Shown: piece by piece, positions 13,101 to 25,903 of the stretch
How the letters are laid out: each line of letters opens with the position of its first letter
Position numbering within the stretch: position 1 is the first letter of the stretch
Assembly (NCBI RefSeq): GCF_031877795.1
Contig: NC_133935.1
Location: forward strand, 87,178,748 to 87,242,747
DNA length: 64,000 nt
Source of the DNA: Strix aluco
Taxonomy: Eukaryota > Chordata > Aves > Strigiformes > Strigidae
Reading direction: 5' to 3'
Translations under genes and position numbers: made by a program
Notes under the pieces: model-generated
What the model was told of the DNA's origin: nothing
Database searches by the model: none
The model's input: the letters and a program-made list of their open reading frames with translations, nothing else

Positions 13101-16100
13101 AGCTACCAGGAGATTTGCCCTCCAGTTCTGCATGGTGTAATATAGATTTGCTTTTATTTTCCTAGACACACATGTTTAAAGGTCCCCAGTGAAGTACTGT
13201 AGCAGCTATTTCTGTTTTCTAAAAAGTAAAACCCCTTTTCCTGTGAGATTTATGTCATCCTAAATTTAGAAAACCCAAAAGGTACTAATGGTCAAAAGGA
13301 GATTGTTTGCATGATTTTTCTTTTTCTTTTTTTTTTTTTTTTTTTAAGATGATGAGTAATACAGAGTGGGAACATTTAAAGTTGGTTGCAATATATCCTG
13401 TACAGGGCACAGATGAGGGTCACACTTTGATAGGTACCGGTGTCACATACCAAACCTCTGCCTCCTTTAACTAATCTGTCTGTGCACGCTTGCCCTGATA
13501 CCCCGTGGTGAGTGGCTATGCTTGGTTTCACGTTGGAGATCAAATGCAGCTCATTGCTGCTGACTGTGCAGGGAAGTAGGTTTGGTCATATCTTCTCGTT
13601 CTTTAATTACTTTTCCAAATAATTGAAACAATCTCGTTCTCCTCCAAAACCAGATCACTGCTTTAAGGGGGGGCTGCTGTTTTCTCCCTGGGTAATGGTA
13701 CAATCTTTTGTGTTGCTACTGGCATTTTTCTTTGCAAAATGAACAAATCTGATCATGGTAATAAATAAATGAAAGGGCAAAACGTGGCTGCAGGGAGAAC
13801 CAGTTAAAACTGCAGTGGTCAGGAGAGCCCACTTCATGTAATCCCATTTACACCTGTATGTGTGTGTATTTTGTTCTCTCTAAGTAATGCTCCATGTTTC
13901 ATCCTTATGTTTTTCATTAAGAAACCTTGGTGGGCATCCAAAGGAAGCTCAAACATCTTTCTTCCACCCCTGGAGAAATCAAGGTGCAGCAAAATGAGAC
14001 GGTTTGCCCAAGCTGAGACAGAGCAGGGAGGAAAAGGTGAGCTCTGCTGTTTCCCAGCACTTTCCCTCCACCTCTGTGCTATGTACCAGTGGGGCAGGCA
14101 CCAAACTGGCTGCAAAACCCATGGCTGTTGTGACCCAGAAGGAGATGGGCATGGAGAGGAGCTGGTGCTTTCCTTCCTCTCCACCCAACAACCCCTTCAC
14201 CCCACACAAAAGTCAGTCTAGCCCCTATCCACTTCCCATAACTTCTCATTTTTTTTTTGCCCTTGAGCCCCTGCCCGTAGCTCTAAGAATCTGCAAGGGC
14301 TTGTGGGACAGGGTGCATGCAGTGTCATCTCCTGGTAAGGTCACTGTGTGGTTACAGTGAGGTCAGGCAGCTTCCCAGGCTTTCCATACGCTTTTTTCAG
14401 CCTTGGTACAAACTCCAGCATTAACACTTAGGTCATTTCCAAAAGTACATGGGCTTAGGAAAGCCACCACAATCATAATTTGTCAAAGATCTGTAGAGCT
14501 GCCCCATCTTCACCACCCACATCTGCTCAGCTATGGACATCTGCCTCTGCTGGCTGTGTTATGTTGGCTAGTGAGATTATCACTTCTAGTAATCTTAAAT
14601 AATAGGTTTTTGCTGCCCAGACTGATTTTGATTAAAAAGGATTAAAATTTTCTCATATAGTACATCCTCTGAGAGGCTGGAGACAAACAGGACTGGTGAA
14701 AGCAGCTGGAAGTGGTTCAAGGTAAAAGCTCTCCCAGTGGTGGTGGAAGAGGATGGTAGCTGAGATGCAGCTACTCTGGGCATGGTCACTCTAAAAGAGG
14801 TCTAACACCCCTGCCAGGTTTGCTGAGGGTATTGAATGTCTGTGGGGTATTTAATGCCTCTCTTGCAGAAGTCCTGGGTCACCTCGTGTCTCAGTGCCAC
14901 CTCATGCTTCAGAGGTGATGCAACAAGGCTTAATCTGGAAAGCAGCAAACTTGTTCTTTGCAAGGTCAGATTTTCCCCATTTCTATGTTCTTCTTTGCCT
15001 AGGTTTTTTTTTTTGGCCCTTCTAGAGAGAGGAGTTGGGGATGAAATAAGAAAAAGGTTTATTTCTGTCCAGATGTTTCTTAAAAAGCCTGGCTGTGCAG
15101 AGGTACAAAGAACCATGAAAGAAGTGACTAAGCTGATGTCCCAGATAACTAAAGGCATCTCAGGTGCCCTTAAATGCCATTAGAACCAAGCTCAGCATGC
15201 ATGACTGTCAAGCAGGTGAAGTCAGTGGAGATGAGTCCCAGTGTTTGCAGCTGTTTTCCTCCTAATTTGGAGCTATGACATTGCATCAGTCTCTTGTCCT
15301 GGGGAACTATTTCCGCTGAGTTCAATGGACACAGGGTCTGATTAAATATGGAGATGCTGAGGTGCCCTAGGAAGCTGGGGAAAGGCAGTTAGAGAAGGGG
15401 AGAGAGAGACCGAAGAAATGAAGCTGTTAAGACCTTCATGCAAGAAAAGCAAAGTGGTGAACAAACAGGAATGGAGGGGAGAGATCTGCAAGGGATGGTG
15501 GCAAAGTGGGAAAGCTCAGCAAAGAAAACAACTGGGAGGCTAATTTTGATCAAGAGGAAAAGCTACTCCAGTGATTTTGGGGCTGAGTTTATCAAATGAG
15601 AGCATTTATCTTGAACTGCGAGTGATAAGAACCATCCTGGGAACTGTAAATCCTCAAAGCACCACTGGTCTGAATGAGACCTCACATAGCATCTTTATTC
15701 AAGATCTTGTTTGCCTCCAGGGACGATGTCCAGGCTCTCAGCCCCATGAGGGCACTGCTGTGTCTGTACTGGCCCCATGGCTGCTTTCTAGGCCTCAGGG
15801 TAATGAAGGACAACGGCATGAGAAAAAAGGGCTGGTTTCTTTTCTATAGGCTTTTCAAGACAGAGGTGGTTGGGGATCAGAAAACACTGCTGAACCTTTC
15901 CCAGCTTTTATCTGATGAATTATGTGTGGGTGCTGAGATATTTTGCTAAATATTAAGCCTGAACTTTAAAAAATGGAAAGTCTTTCCTCTCCAGAAAGGT
16001 TGGCATTAAAGCAAGCAACGATTGCACATGAATGATCCTCTTTGTTTGCCTTCCCTTACTCTTACTTGATTGCTTTAAAATATTGCTGATTGCTTGAGTA

Positions 16101-16722
16101 GCTGAGAAGCCTCTCTTGGAAATCCACCAAATATGCTTCAGCGCAGTTTATTTTTATGATTTTCATTTGGCCTGGGTTTGATATTCCCCCCTCCCTTTTT
16201 TTGTTTTTTTGACAATTAAAGAACCAATTTCATTCTTCACCCCTGCCCTATCCTTTTGATGGAGGCTGTTTGGCTCTAGGGTTTGGAAACAACATACAGT
16301 GCCGTTCAGCTCCAGGTGTTCACATTACACCCATCCACTGTTCAACAGCCCAACATGAAACTACCACGTGGCCTGAGACCAGTTGCTTGGGGAAGGGTGG
16401 CCCATCACAAAAAGAGGTTATGGGCTCACTGGGCCTCATCTCAACATCCCCAACATTGCGCTGGAGATGCTGGACACCCTTGGTTTCTTCTCATTGCTCA
16501 GGGTTGTCTTCTGTGTGTTAGGAGAGAAGAACTGAATGTGGACATGGTGCAGGTGTCTGCAGAGATCCCTGAACTACTGCCAAGCAAATTAGGCTTGAGA
16601 ATGGGAAATTTCAGCTGTCCTGGCACAATGTTATGCTGGGGTTATGAAATCAGCAGTGCTGTTCTGCCACCTCAGCTAGCACCTATACGTATCACATAGA
16701 TCAATCGGGTGTTACAGATTTG
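10186..16722. other. Non-coding interval, one unexplained ORF
   Basis: No host exon is recognised in these 6.5 kb. A pure run of 19 T lies at 13327-13345. The minus strand at 12559-12870 carries a 103-codon open frame with a basic stretch (KMPKKRSSRKFVLLRRL) that I cannot place; it could be a relic of a repeat or chance. The rest is unique-looking, CpG-poor sequence. Confidence 0.5.
13327..13345. repeat. Poly-T tract (19 nt)
   Basis: An uninterrupted run of 19 T, preceded by a T-rich stretch broken by single C residues. It is a low-complexity tract and no retroposon body is recognised next to it. Confidence 0.9.
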
Positions 16723-17408
16723 TCATAGAATCATGGAATGGTTTGGGTTGGAAGGGGCCTTTAAAGATCATCTAGTGCAACCCCCCTGCCATCTTCAACT
16801 AGGCCAGATTGCTCAAAGCCCCATCCAGCCTGATCTTGAATGTTTCCAGGGAGGGGGCATCTACCACCTCTCTGGGCAACCTGTGCCAGTGTTTCACCAC
16901 CCTCATCATAAAAAATTTCTTCCTTATATCTAATCTAAATTTCCCCTCTTTCAGTTTAAAACCATTCCCCCTCGTCCTATCCCTACACCCCTGATCAAGA
17001 GTCCCTCCCCCCTTTCCTGTAGCCCCTTTCAGTCCTGGGAGGCCGCTCTAAGGTCTCCCCAGAGCCTTCTCTTCTCCAGCTGAACCCCCCAACTCTCTCA
17101 GCCTGTCCTCACAGGGGGGTGCTCCAGCCCCCCGAGCATCTTCGTGGCCTCCTCGAGCAGGGCCGTGTCCTTCTGCTGTTGGTGCCCCCAGAGCTGGACC
17201 CAGCACTGCAGGGGGGTCTCCCAAGAGCAGAGCAGAGGGGGAGAATCCCCCCCCTCGCCCTTCTGCCCACACTGCTCTGGGTGCAGCCAGGGACACAGTT
17301 GACTTTCTGGGCTGTGAGCACACACTGCTGGCTCATGTCCAGCTTTTCATCCGCCAGTACCCCCAAGCCCTTCCTCACAGGGCTGCTCTTCTTCCTTAGC
17401 CTTACCAT
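16723..17408 (-). mobile_element. CR1 LINE, minus orientation
   Basis: A well-preserved CR1 3' portion of about 690 bp. Read on the plus strand it begins with the reverse complement of the CR1 3' terminus (tcatagaatcatggaatgg, then gtttgggttggaaggggcc), a hallmark of bird genomes. On the minus strand the C-terminal reverse-transcriptase tail is recognisable (for example LADEKLDMSQQCVL near 17350), with frame breaks after it. It is truncated at the 5' end and inactive. Confidence 0.95.
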
Positions 17409-19779
17409 GCTTGAACATCAAACACACTAAATAAAGCCAGGATAAGGCATGTGAGTGTTATGGTTCTGCTCCTGTGTTGAGTGCATACTGGTATATCGAA
17501 AACACTTAACTAGGTCTCTTTTGAGGTGTCATAATTAAATATGAGTTTAAATGTGACACTTAAATGTCATCCCTCTTGATCCCTGTGATCATAGCCTGGT
17601 GGGTTATTTAGGCTGGGAGGTCTCTGGCTGCCTGAAGGAACAAGATCAAGTTGGTGTGGTGGTGTGGCAATATCTCTCTTTAAGAAACTCCATACTTGCA
17701 TGATTTTGAGAGAATAAATTGGCTGAGTTTGAGGAGAAAAATCCCATAATTGAGGGAAAACTCAACACTTTGCATAGTGAAAAGGAATCTGTTGTGAATG
17801 GTGCAATATGAGTGCCCTGTGTGGTCACTCTTTACTAGACAATTGAGAAGCTGACCATGAGGTCTAGGACAGCCAGCCTCATCAGCACCATGAGACTTGT
17901 TGCAGGTTGTAGATGAGACCAATCTCCATCATGCTGCAGACTGCCTTATCATTAGTGGTCCTGGAGACAACAAAGGGCAGGAGAGCCCGTTGGGTTGCCT
18001 CTTGCATTTCTACTGAACAACAAGAAGCCAAATATGCCCAGGAGAAACTCCAATGGATCTGGATTAAAACCACAACTTGGTGGCCTGCTGTCACTTTGGG
18101 CACTTCCAAATGGCAATCAGAGCCCTGCTCATGCTGGAAATGCATTTGAGCTGGTGGCACAAACATCCCCTGATTGCCCCACTCCGGGGTTGTGAATAGA
18201 TTTAATTGCTGAATGTAGATACAATTGCAATTAAGCCTATTCAGCCTGATAACGAGGCATTCAGGGATTTAGGAGTTTTATATGGTTCAATTAGATTCAA
18301 TTGTTAAGCCTGAGCCTTATGGAGTGCTCCTCTGAAGTCTGCGAGCTGAAGGCAATCCTACTGCTTAAAACTGCAGTGTAATCCTGGAGAGCTTTGGGTG
18401 GTGTTTTCAGGCAGGAAAGGTCTGAGTGAGGGGGAAAAATTGTGAGTATATATGGACATGAAACAGTTAATTCCTGGGATGTTTTGCTGGAGTGGGGAAA
18501 CATCAGCCTAGGTGTTTTCCCTGCGGGCTCAAGCTGGTGGGGAGAAATGGAAAGAGCTGCATTACACCTATAATTCTAAACCTGTGCCTAAACACCTGGA
18601 AACAGGGTCTGATTGATAATTTGAATATCTTTGAGGAGCCATTTGAGACTACTCTTATTTATTAGCGAGGCTGTGATGGTCCTGTAAGCAGTAATGAAAT
18701 GTGGAGCCCTGAGAATTCTTTGTAGGTCCTGTTTGCCCCCACCATCCCCTTTGCCTTCACCTGGACCTCCAGGGTCAGGATGGGGCTGGGATTCCCTCGC
18801 ACTTTGCATCTCAGGCCAGTGTGTTCCTGCTCACCCTGGGGGATCCTGTCTTTCACTCTCCCTTTCTGCCTTTGACCTTTTTCGCCTGTGTATCTTTTGG
18901 CCAGAGGATCTCTAGCTGTAGGGATGGATAAGACCTACCACGATGAGACCTGCTCTTCATGAGGTCTGGAGTTCCCAGGACCTCAGGCACTGCAAAATAA
19001 CCAGTGGTGTGGGGAGGAGCCCCAGGTTATCCCCTACTTTGAGCAGCAAAATTGCTTGTTGTTTAGGATATGGGGTCCCTCGTTTTTCCTCTGATTTTTT
19101 TTTTTTTTTTTTGAGCTGAAATTTCTGCTAGTCTGTGGTTTAAATTCTAGGCGCGGCTGAAGGGGGGTTTCACCCTGCTGCTGAGCTGCTGTGGGATGCA
19201 GCTCCTCTGGCTTTGACAAGTGCAGGAGGCAGTTGGAGCTGGGGGTCCCTGTGCTCCCATGAGGGTGAGATGTCAGATGTGCTCCTGAGATCCTGTTTGG
19301 GGCTCATCTCCCTCCCAGTAGCAGGGAGCCTCATCCTCCAGCATCTCACCTGTTCCCAGCCCTGCAAAAAAAGTCTGCCCACCTCACCCAGAGCTTCTTG
19401 GTCACCCCACCATCCCCATGCCAAGGAGGCAAACGTGGCATTTGTGTCCTTTTTGGGGTCACTTCCCAGATGTTTGAACCCAGTGACTGGACACCAAAGA
19501 CACTTGCATTCCCTTCACCATCCTGTGCCTCAGTTTCTTGCTGCCTCCATCTAAGAGACCATCTCTTAGAAAGCTCTCTGCTGTTGTGAGATGAGACAAA
19601 TAAAGTGCAATCACAATTTCATTTGAGATGTCTTGACTCATGCCCCTCCATACCCTTCCAGCACCCACGCAGCACTGTCAGACCCCTGCACTGGATCCAT
19701 AAATTAGTTTTGCACCCCACTTCTGGTGTTTCCCATACTCTCTGGGTGCTAATAACCAGTGTGGACTCTTTGGCCCCCT
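17409..19779. other. Non-coding interval, no gene seen
   Basis: Unique-looking sequence without recognisable exons. A run of 18 T lies at 19095-19112. Sequence composition becomes more C/G-rich from about 19,700 into the CpG-rich patch that follows. Confidence 0.55.
19095..19112. repeat. Poly-T tract (18 nt)
   Basis: An uninterrupted run of 18 T in otherwise mixed sequence. It is low complexity; no element body is recognised beside it. Confidence 0.9.
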
Positions 19780-20460
19780 GGAAACGGAGACTTTCTCTCC
19801 CCCTCCCAGCCCTTCCCCCAAGCCGGCCCCTTCTTTTGCAAACATCCCAGTTATTTTATTATTATTTTGTGCCCACGAGGTAAAGATTTTTTTTTCCCTC
19901 CCCTCCTTTTCTCCCCCCTCTTCTCTCCCACATTCCTGCTGAAAGCGTGCGGGGTGGCATCCCCTGTCCCAGCCTCCACTCTGCTGCCTCAGTCCCAGCT
20001 GCTGGCCTGTGGAGAAGGAGTTGGAGGTGGAGGGGGGGGATGCCCGGAGCGGCCCCTCCTCCTGCCTCATAACTTCTTCTTCCAAGCGTGCAGGGAGTTT
20101 CACTGCAGCCCAGCTGACGTGGACGCCCGTTTCTGGGGCTGTCGTACCCTCTCGCCCGTGGGGAGAAGCCAACATGCAGCAGCTTTGCCCAGGTAAGCAG
20201 CACTGGCCGCCTGTAGCTAGCTGTCTGTCTGTCCAGGTATCCGGTTTTATATGCTCCGTTGTGTTTTTTCCACTGTCCCCATTCTCGGGTTGCAGTTAAA
20301 TGAACCGCGGCACACGAAATGGGTGAATGGGCCGGGGGCGATGGGGAGGACGAGGAGGCGGCAGCTCCCAGGGCTGCAAATTGCCTCCCAGCTTCCCGGG
20401 GCATTGCACAAGCAAACCCCTTGCAGCTGTTTCAGAAGTGCTTGAGATGCCCAAAACCTG
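19780..20460. promoter_or_regulatory. CpG-rich patch, candidate promoter
   Basis: CpG dinucleotides cluster here (about 25 in roughly 600 bases by eye), while the surrounding tens of kilobases are CpG-poor. The patch includes long C-rich and G-rich runs, a TGACGTGG element (about 20115) resembling a CRE/E-box, and a good donor site at 20192/20193. It is the only CpG-island-like stretch upstream of the collagen gene, so I infer a promoter for it, about 13.8 kb before the first coding exon. It could instead serve an unrelated or antisense transcript. Confidence 0.45.
20080..20192 (+). other. Candidate 5' untranslated exon
   Basis: The segment ends in a consensus donor (CCCAG|GTAAGC, boundary 20192/20193) inside the CpG-rich patch. 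Joined to the strong acceptor at 34007 it would make a non-coding first exon of the collagen gene. The ATG at 20174 would then open only an eight-codon upstream frame that stops just after the junction. The left boundary is unknown and the link is an inference. A start immediately upstream of 34007 (weak TTTATAG at about 33914) is the alternative. Confidence 0.25.
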
Positions 20461-23172
20461 CCTGAAATCTGAATTTTGGGGTGACTTTGAACTTCCCATG
20501 ATGGGAGGTGGCTCAGGGGCATCAGCTGGTCTCGAAGGCAGGGAGAGGTTGTGAAGAAGTGCTGTCGCGTGCAGCACATGGTGGGTTGTTTTGGGGTTTT
20601 TTTGAGGCTTTCTGGGAGAAAGCAAGTTCCTGTTGCCTCCTTTGATGCACCCAGGAGGTCTGAGCATTGCAATGGGCAGAATCTGGCCCCAGTAAACTTC
20701 CCACCAGTGGAATAAGAAGCTATATTTTTTTTCTAATCTTGTTCGGTTGGATTGTACGAGGTGGATGCTGGTAAAATAACAAGTGCTGAAAGCAAGTCCT
20801 GCATCAAAGCTATAACAACAGCTTATATATAAGACCCTCCTGGGACTGGTTGTAACTCCAGACAAAGTGAATATGTCAGTGGGTTATGGGAGAAGCGGCA
20901 AAAAGGGGCCATTTCTGGCTGGGGAACTCAGATGATTTCAAGGGGAGAAGTTACATACTTCAGGGTGGGATTCTGCTTTCCTACAGCTGGGCCAGACTGG
21001 GTCTGCAAAGGTTGGAACACTGCAATGAATGCAGTGACCGCTCGGGTGCAAACCACGTATATGCAGCCCTGAGTTGTGGGTCTGCTCCTTTCCCGACCCA
21101 GGAACAAGTCATACAACCCAGGTTTTTGTGCCTCAGTAGCACCAGCGGTTACAATGACTGGGATCCTTCAGCATCAGTCCACCCGTTCCCGCCTCCCCCT
21201 GTACATGCTGAAATGATGTCTCGCAGGGAACAGCAGTGATTAACAATTTCGTTTGGCTGCTATCCATCGTAGGCCCAAAATAATGTAATTTCTGCTTGCA
21301 ATCAAGAATTACAAGAAAGTGCCTTTCTTCCGGGGAGAGAAGAAAATTAGCCACCAGGCAGATGATTCATGGGGTGCCTGAAAAGTCTTTGTGGCTCTAA
21401 CAAAGAGGTTAGTTTGTAGGATGGAGTCTGCAGAAATTGCTCCGTGCATCGCGTTATTGCACACATCAGGAGGAGCAGAGAGGGGAAGGGTGATGCTGTT
21501 TGATGTCCCCAGTGCTTCTGCAATGTGACCCCTTCTCTAGACATCCAGTGCCCCGAGCAGCATCTGGCCAGGCTGTGTGTGGGGACACGTGTTGGGCCAG
21601 GAGGTGCTTGAGGTTGTGTTTGAAGGATTGGCACATGAATGTGGGACATGTCCTCACCTGCAGATCCTGGCACTGTCCTCAGCCTGGCTGAGAGTGTGAT
21701 GTTTATACAGCGCAGGACTGGGAATTGTTGGGGTGATATTTCCTCTCCGGAAGCTGTTTGAACAGCAGCTGCTCGGGGGTTTCTCACTGGAGCAGCTCTG
21801 TCAGCTCTCCCTGGTCTTAAATATTGGTGCACTGGGGCTCATGACTGAAAAGAGGATTTATGTGCATGAAACTTTTCTTTTTCCACCTAGCTTTCCCAAG
21901 CACAGCTTGTCTCATGTTTCAGCTGTTCTCAGATCTTCCCGTCCCAAATAGTGCCTCCCCATCAGATTTGTTCCTCTGACCCTGCTCATTCCAGATTGTG
22001 GACAAGGGAGAGAAATGCAGCAGGACATCTCCCAATTCACTTGTCTGGCCACCTGGACCCCTGCCCCAGGCATGATGTCCCCTTGCCTATAGGAAATGTC
22101 ACCCTGTCACCACCCATCAGCCACAGTGGGGAGCAGACCTGCAACCACTGCTGGATGGAGCTGGAGCTAACAAAGATAATATAATATAATAATATCCCCC
22201 AAAGATATAATCTGGGGACGTTTCAGGTGTGTGTTTTGGAAAAGGACTTCCCCTGGGGAAACTATTTCATAGCTGGCAGGGCCCCAGGCTGCTCAAACCG
22301 GCAGCTCAGGTCTGTGTAAATGGGAAAGCCCGTCAGGGGAGCGGGGGAAGGATGGATGAGTGTAGCTGCAGAATGTGACTGTTTGCTGGGATGAGTGATG
22401 TTTTGAGCTTGCTGCAGTGCCCGGGAGGCGGTACAGGTGGTGGTGAAAGGTGGGTGATGTGTTCATCTCCGGTCTCACCTTCGAGTGGAAGGTAGGCAAT
22501 AAAGAAATTAATGTAAAAAGTGAGAGATTTGGGTCAAACCCTCCCACAGACCCCCTTGGTTGGCTGCTGAGGGCTCCAGCTCTGGGACTGGGTGCTCTCG
22601 CCCTGCCTGGGGGAAGATGCTCTTGCCCTGGCTGGGGAGTGGGTGTCTCTGGCTCAGCCTCTCCAATTCACTGTCCATAAATCCTCCTTCCTCTGAGTCT
22701 TGAGGGAGCACAGATACAGCAGCAGCTTCTGGGAGAGTGGGATGAACAGAGAGAAGTGTCCAAAATGAGTTTAGCTGCATCCATGGGAGCTTTGGTGGGA
22801 GCATCCTGCGGTGCCCCAGAGGAGTGAGTGGTGCAAATGGGCCGGAGTCACCAAGACATCCTGGTGGCAGGGGCCGAGTTGTGACCTTGTGCTACAGATA
22901 AGTGCTTTCTGGGAAGGTTTCGCTGCTGCCATGGCCTGATCCCTCCTGCTTGTACAACTTGCCCATCAGCTACCCCCTCAGCACCTCATCAACTGATTTT
23001 GTTTGTATAGTCAGTGCATAAAAGTCTGGATGGATACAGGGAGCCAGTTCTCTCTTCCTTAACCATTAACACCAGTTTATGGTGGGTATAAAATGTGATT
23101 GCACCAGACGGCAAGTTTGTAGAGAAGTAAAAAAAAATGACATATAGTAAACCGGCAAATTATGCCAGTGCT

Positions 23173-23232
23173 GTCTGTTTAGGGAGATGTCTGTGTTTAG
23201 GGAGGTGTCTGTTTAGGGAGATGTCTGTCTGT
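23173..23232. repeat. Minisatellite, 16-18 bp unit
   Basis: Three tandem copies of a unit reading gtctgtttagggagat, of 16, 18 and 16 bp, followed by a partial copy. The middle unit carries a 2-bp insertion. This is a small local tandem repeat with no obvious function. Confidence 0.85.
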
Positions 23233-24097
23233 CACCACACACTTGCTTCGATGCCCCAGCAACTCAGCCAGTGCTGCACACCTGGGAGACAAAAACAGTC
23301 CAGATCAAGAGTCCTATCTAGTTGCACCATCTTAGCAGCATGAAAATGCCAGGGAAATATGGGAAGGTGCATTTGGAAAGGGTTTCACTTGCTTCATAGA
23401 AACTGAAGCTAAGATTTATGGTGATTCCACCCCTTTCAGCAGGGACTGTCAACACAAGAGGGAAGCTGGTATTTTCATTATGATCATGTCAAGAGACTAC
23501 AGGGGAGATTCAGGGCTCATCCTCATCATAGGAGGCTTTGTACAAGCATAGCCCCTAAGGGTCATCTTTTATGGTGGGCTTGTGGTACCCCACTGAGGTT
23601 GACTCCAGACCAGGGCAGGGGCTGTAGGTCCTGGGGGGGTCTCTGTGGGGTTGCGTGGAGTTGGAGGATGGCAGGGTCTGCCTGCCCACAGAGGGTCCAG
23701 AGCAGGAGGTGGGGATGCGCAAGTCACACGCACAAGCCTTTCTTCCCTTGCTTGCTCCTGCCGTGTTCAGCCATGTCCCTGTTCCAGCAAGAGCGAAGCA
23801 AATCTGCTGGAGGCTGTGAAATGGCATCGGCCCAGAGGCAACAGGGATCTGCTTGGAGAATTTATCCTGCCACAAAACCAAGAGGCTCCCAGGGGATGCG
23901 GGACCTCAGGCTGGGATCTTTGTTTTCTTTGTCAGGGCTCCCAGTCCCCTCAGTCATGCTAAGGAGCCCTTTGCAATGTGAATAACCTCCTGGAAAAGAT
24001 CCAGCCTGAGTGTGAGTAACCTGAGAAATGCAGACCTGGCTGCCAGCCAAGTAGTCAATCTGTTGATCAATTGACTTTCTAACCCTTTTTTTCCTCG

Positions 24098-24130
24098 ACA
24101 CACACACACCCACACACACACCCACACCCA
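24098..24130. repeat. Interrupted CA microsatellite
   Basis: A run of CA dinucleotides interrupted by single C insertions (cacacaccc pattern), about 33 bp. It is a typical dinucleotide microsatellite. Confidence 0.85.
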
Positions 24131-25854
24131 TCTATTGATCTCGTAGTCTCTAACATCCACCTGCCCACCTGGAAGTATTGCCTTTGACTCCACCGATACA
24201 TAATCCTGTGGGGCAGACTTTCACCTTCTTTATGCAAAGACAGATTAACAAGCATCGTCTCCTGAACACCCAGATGGCAGTAGGGTGAAGAAACTGCAGA
24301 TATCCTTAAAAATGTGATACCTGTTGGGTGGGCAGCTCATGTCTCTGTGCCACACGTGATGAGGGATCCCCCCCGCGCCTCACAGCCAGAGGCAGGGAGA
24401 CTCATTTCAAAGCTGAGCATTAAACTGGATAGAGGCAGCAGAAAGAAGTTGAAGTTGGTTTCAAGGTGTTCCCTGTTTCTGGGAATGTACCCAATGACTG
24501 ACCATTATTACTTGCCTCTCTCAAAGCTTTTTCTCTTTCAAGTGTATTATTAATCTTTTTAAGTAGGGTTCACTTGTGATGCTTCTCAGCTGGTGCATAC
24601 CCAGGTGATGCTATAAAAGTCTGTATTAGGATCAGAAGCCCAGTGGGGAGGCCGCTGGGGTTGGAGCAGAGCCATTTGTTTCATGTAGACCTCCAATGAC
24701 CAGTCATCTCCAGCAAAACTCTTTTTCAAAGAGTTATCCACCCCAAACCTTCACTGCGCTCTTGGCATTTCCTGCAAGGAGGAGAGGTTGGGGGTGGGCA
24801 ACAAACCCTCCTTTACATTACCTACGCAAGCAAAAACATTAATCCCCCCGCCCCAAACTCAGTCTCTTGGAGAGGAAGAAAGAGACTGGCTGGAGACAAT
24901 CTTCACAACCACCATCTGACAGTAACTTTCTGCTTGGAAAGGTTTCTAAGTTTAGCTAAAAAGGTGTTTTTACTTTTGTTAATGTGAAAACCTGATGTGT
25001 GGGGTCACCATGGTGTGGAGGAAAGGAGGGTCTAGCTTTCATTTCCAGGACTCATAAGGTATTTTTCTGCTTTTCTCCTTGGTGCTTCTAAGCTAAAATG
25101 CTCCATCCAGTGCTCCTAGATGCTGTAAGAGGTGGAAGATGGCAAAACCAGCCGCAATTGGATATGACTCTGCAAGTTGTCCCAAACCAGGGGAAAAGGT
25201 GTCACCTGCCAGGTATCTCCAGCTACTTGTCACCTTTTCATCGGCCTTGCTGCCCTCTCCCCAGTGGGGAATGGTCAAAAGCCCAATGACGACTCTCCTT
25301 CATGAAGTTTTGCCCTTAACTGTCTGTTTCCATCAGATCTGAGCAAATCCTAACCTATGCTTTGCTCCATGTCGTGTGACCCCAGTGTGAACAACTGCAG
25401 GAGTTGCAGAGGAGAATATTGAGGCTGTGCTGGAGCCTGATGGAATGGGAGAGAATGGGGCAGAAACCTCCCCACACCACATCTCCCACCCTGGAGGAGA
25501 GTCATAGCCAACCCTTGCCATGCTCTCAGGAGACCTATTGAGATGTTAATCCAGCTGCTTTTATACATGGCCCCCATCTCCCCACCATGTTTCCTGGGGA
25601 AACAAGAGCTCTGGGGTCTAAACCTCGAGTTGGTGGGACTGGGAGGCCAGCAGTCCGTGTGGGTCACTGCCTTTGAACAAACCAGGCACGTTCAGCTGAG
25701 TGCCGAAGCGGAAAATAAGCTTCCTGCAGCTCTCACTTCATCTTCTTTTATTGAGCAGCCTCACAAGATTTATCCGCTTTCTCTCCCCATCATCTCTGTT
25801 AAACATTACTACGCAGTGCAACCCCTTTAAATCAGGAAATCAATGGTATTTATT

Positions 25855-25903
25855 AAAAAAAAAAAAAAAACAAAAAAAACCACAAAAAACCCCAACAAAA
25901 CAC
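25855..25903. repeat. A-rich tract
   Basis: A run of 16 A followed by A-rich sequence with C interruptions (aaaccacaaaaaacccc pattern). It could be a simple repeat or a decayed retroposon tail, but no element body is recognised upstream. Confidence 0.8.

Noticed and set aside
12584..13165. 193-codon plus-strand frame with hydrophobic stretches
   Set aside because: The hydrophobic runs come from T-rich sequence; no signal peptide plus domain layout, and the other strand is equally open over part of it.
20296..20865. Long minus-strand open frame next to the CpG-rich patch
   Set aside because: Overlapping long frames exist on both strands here because the region is C/G-rich; no motif, start context or splice structure supports a protein.
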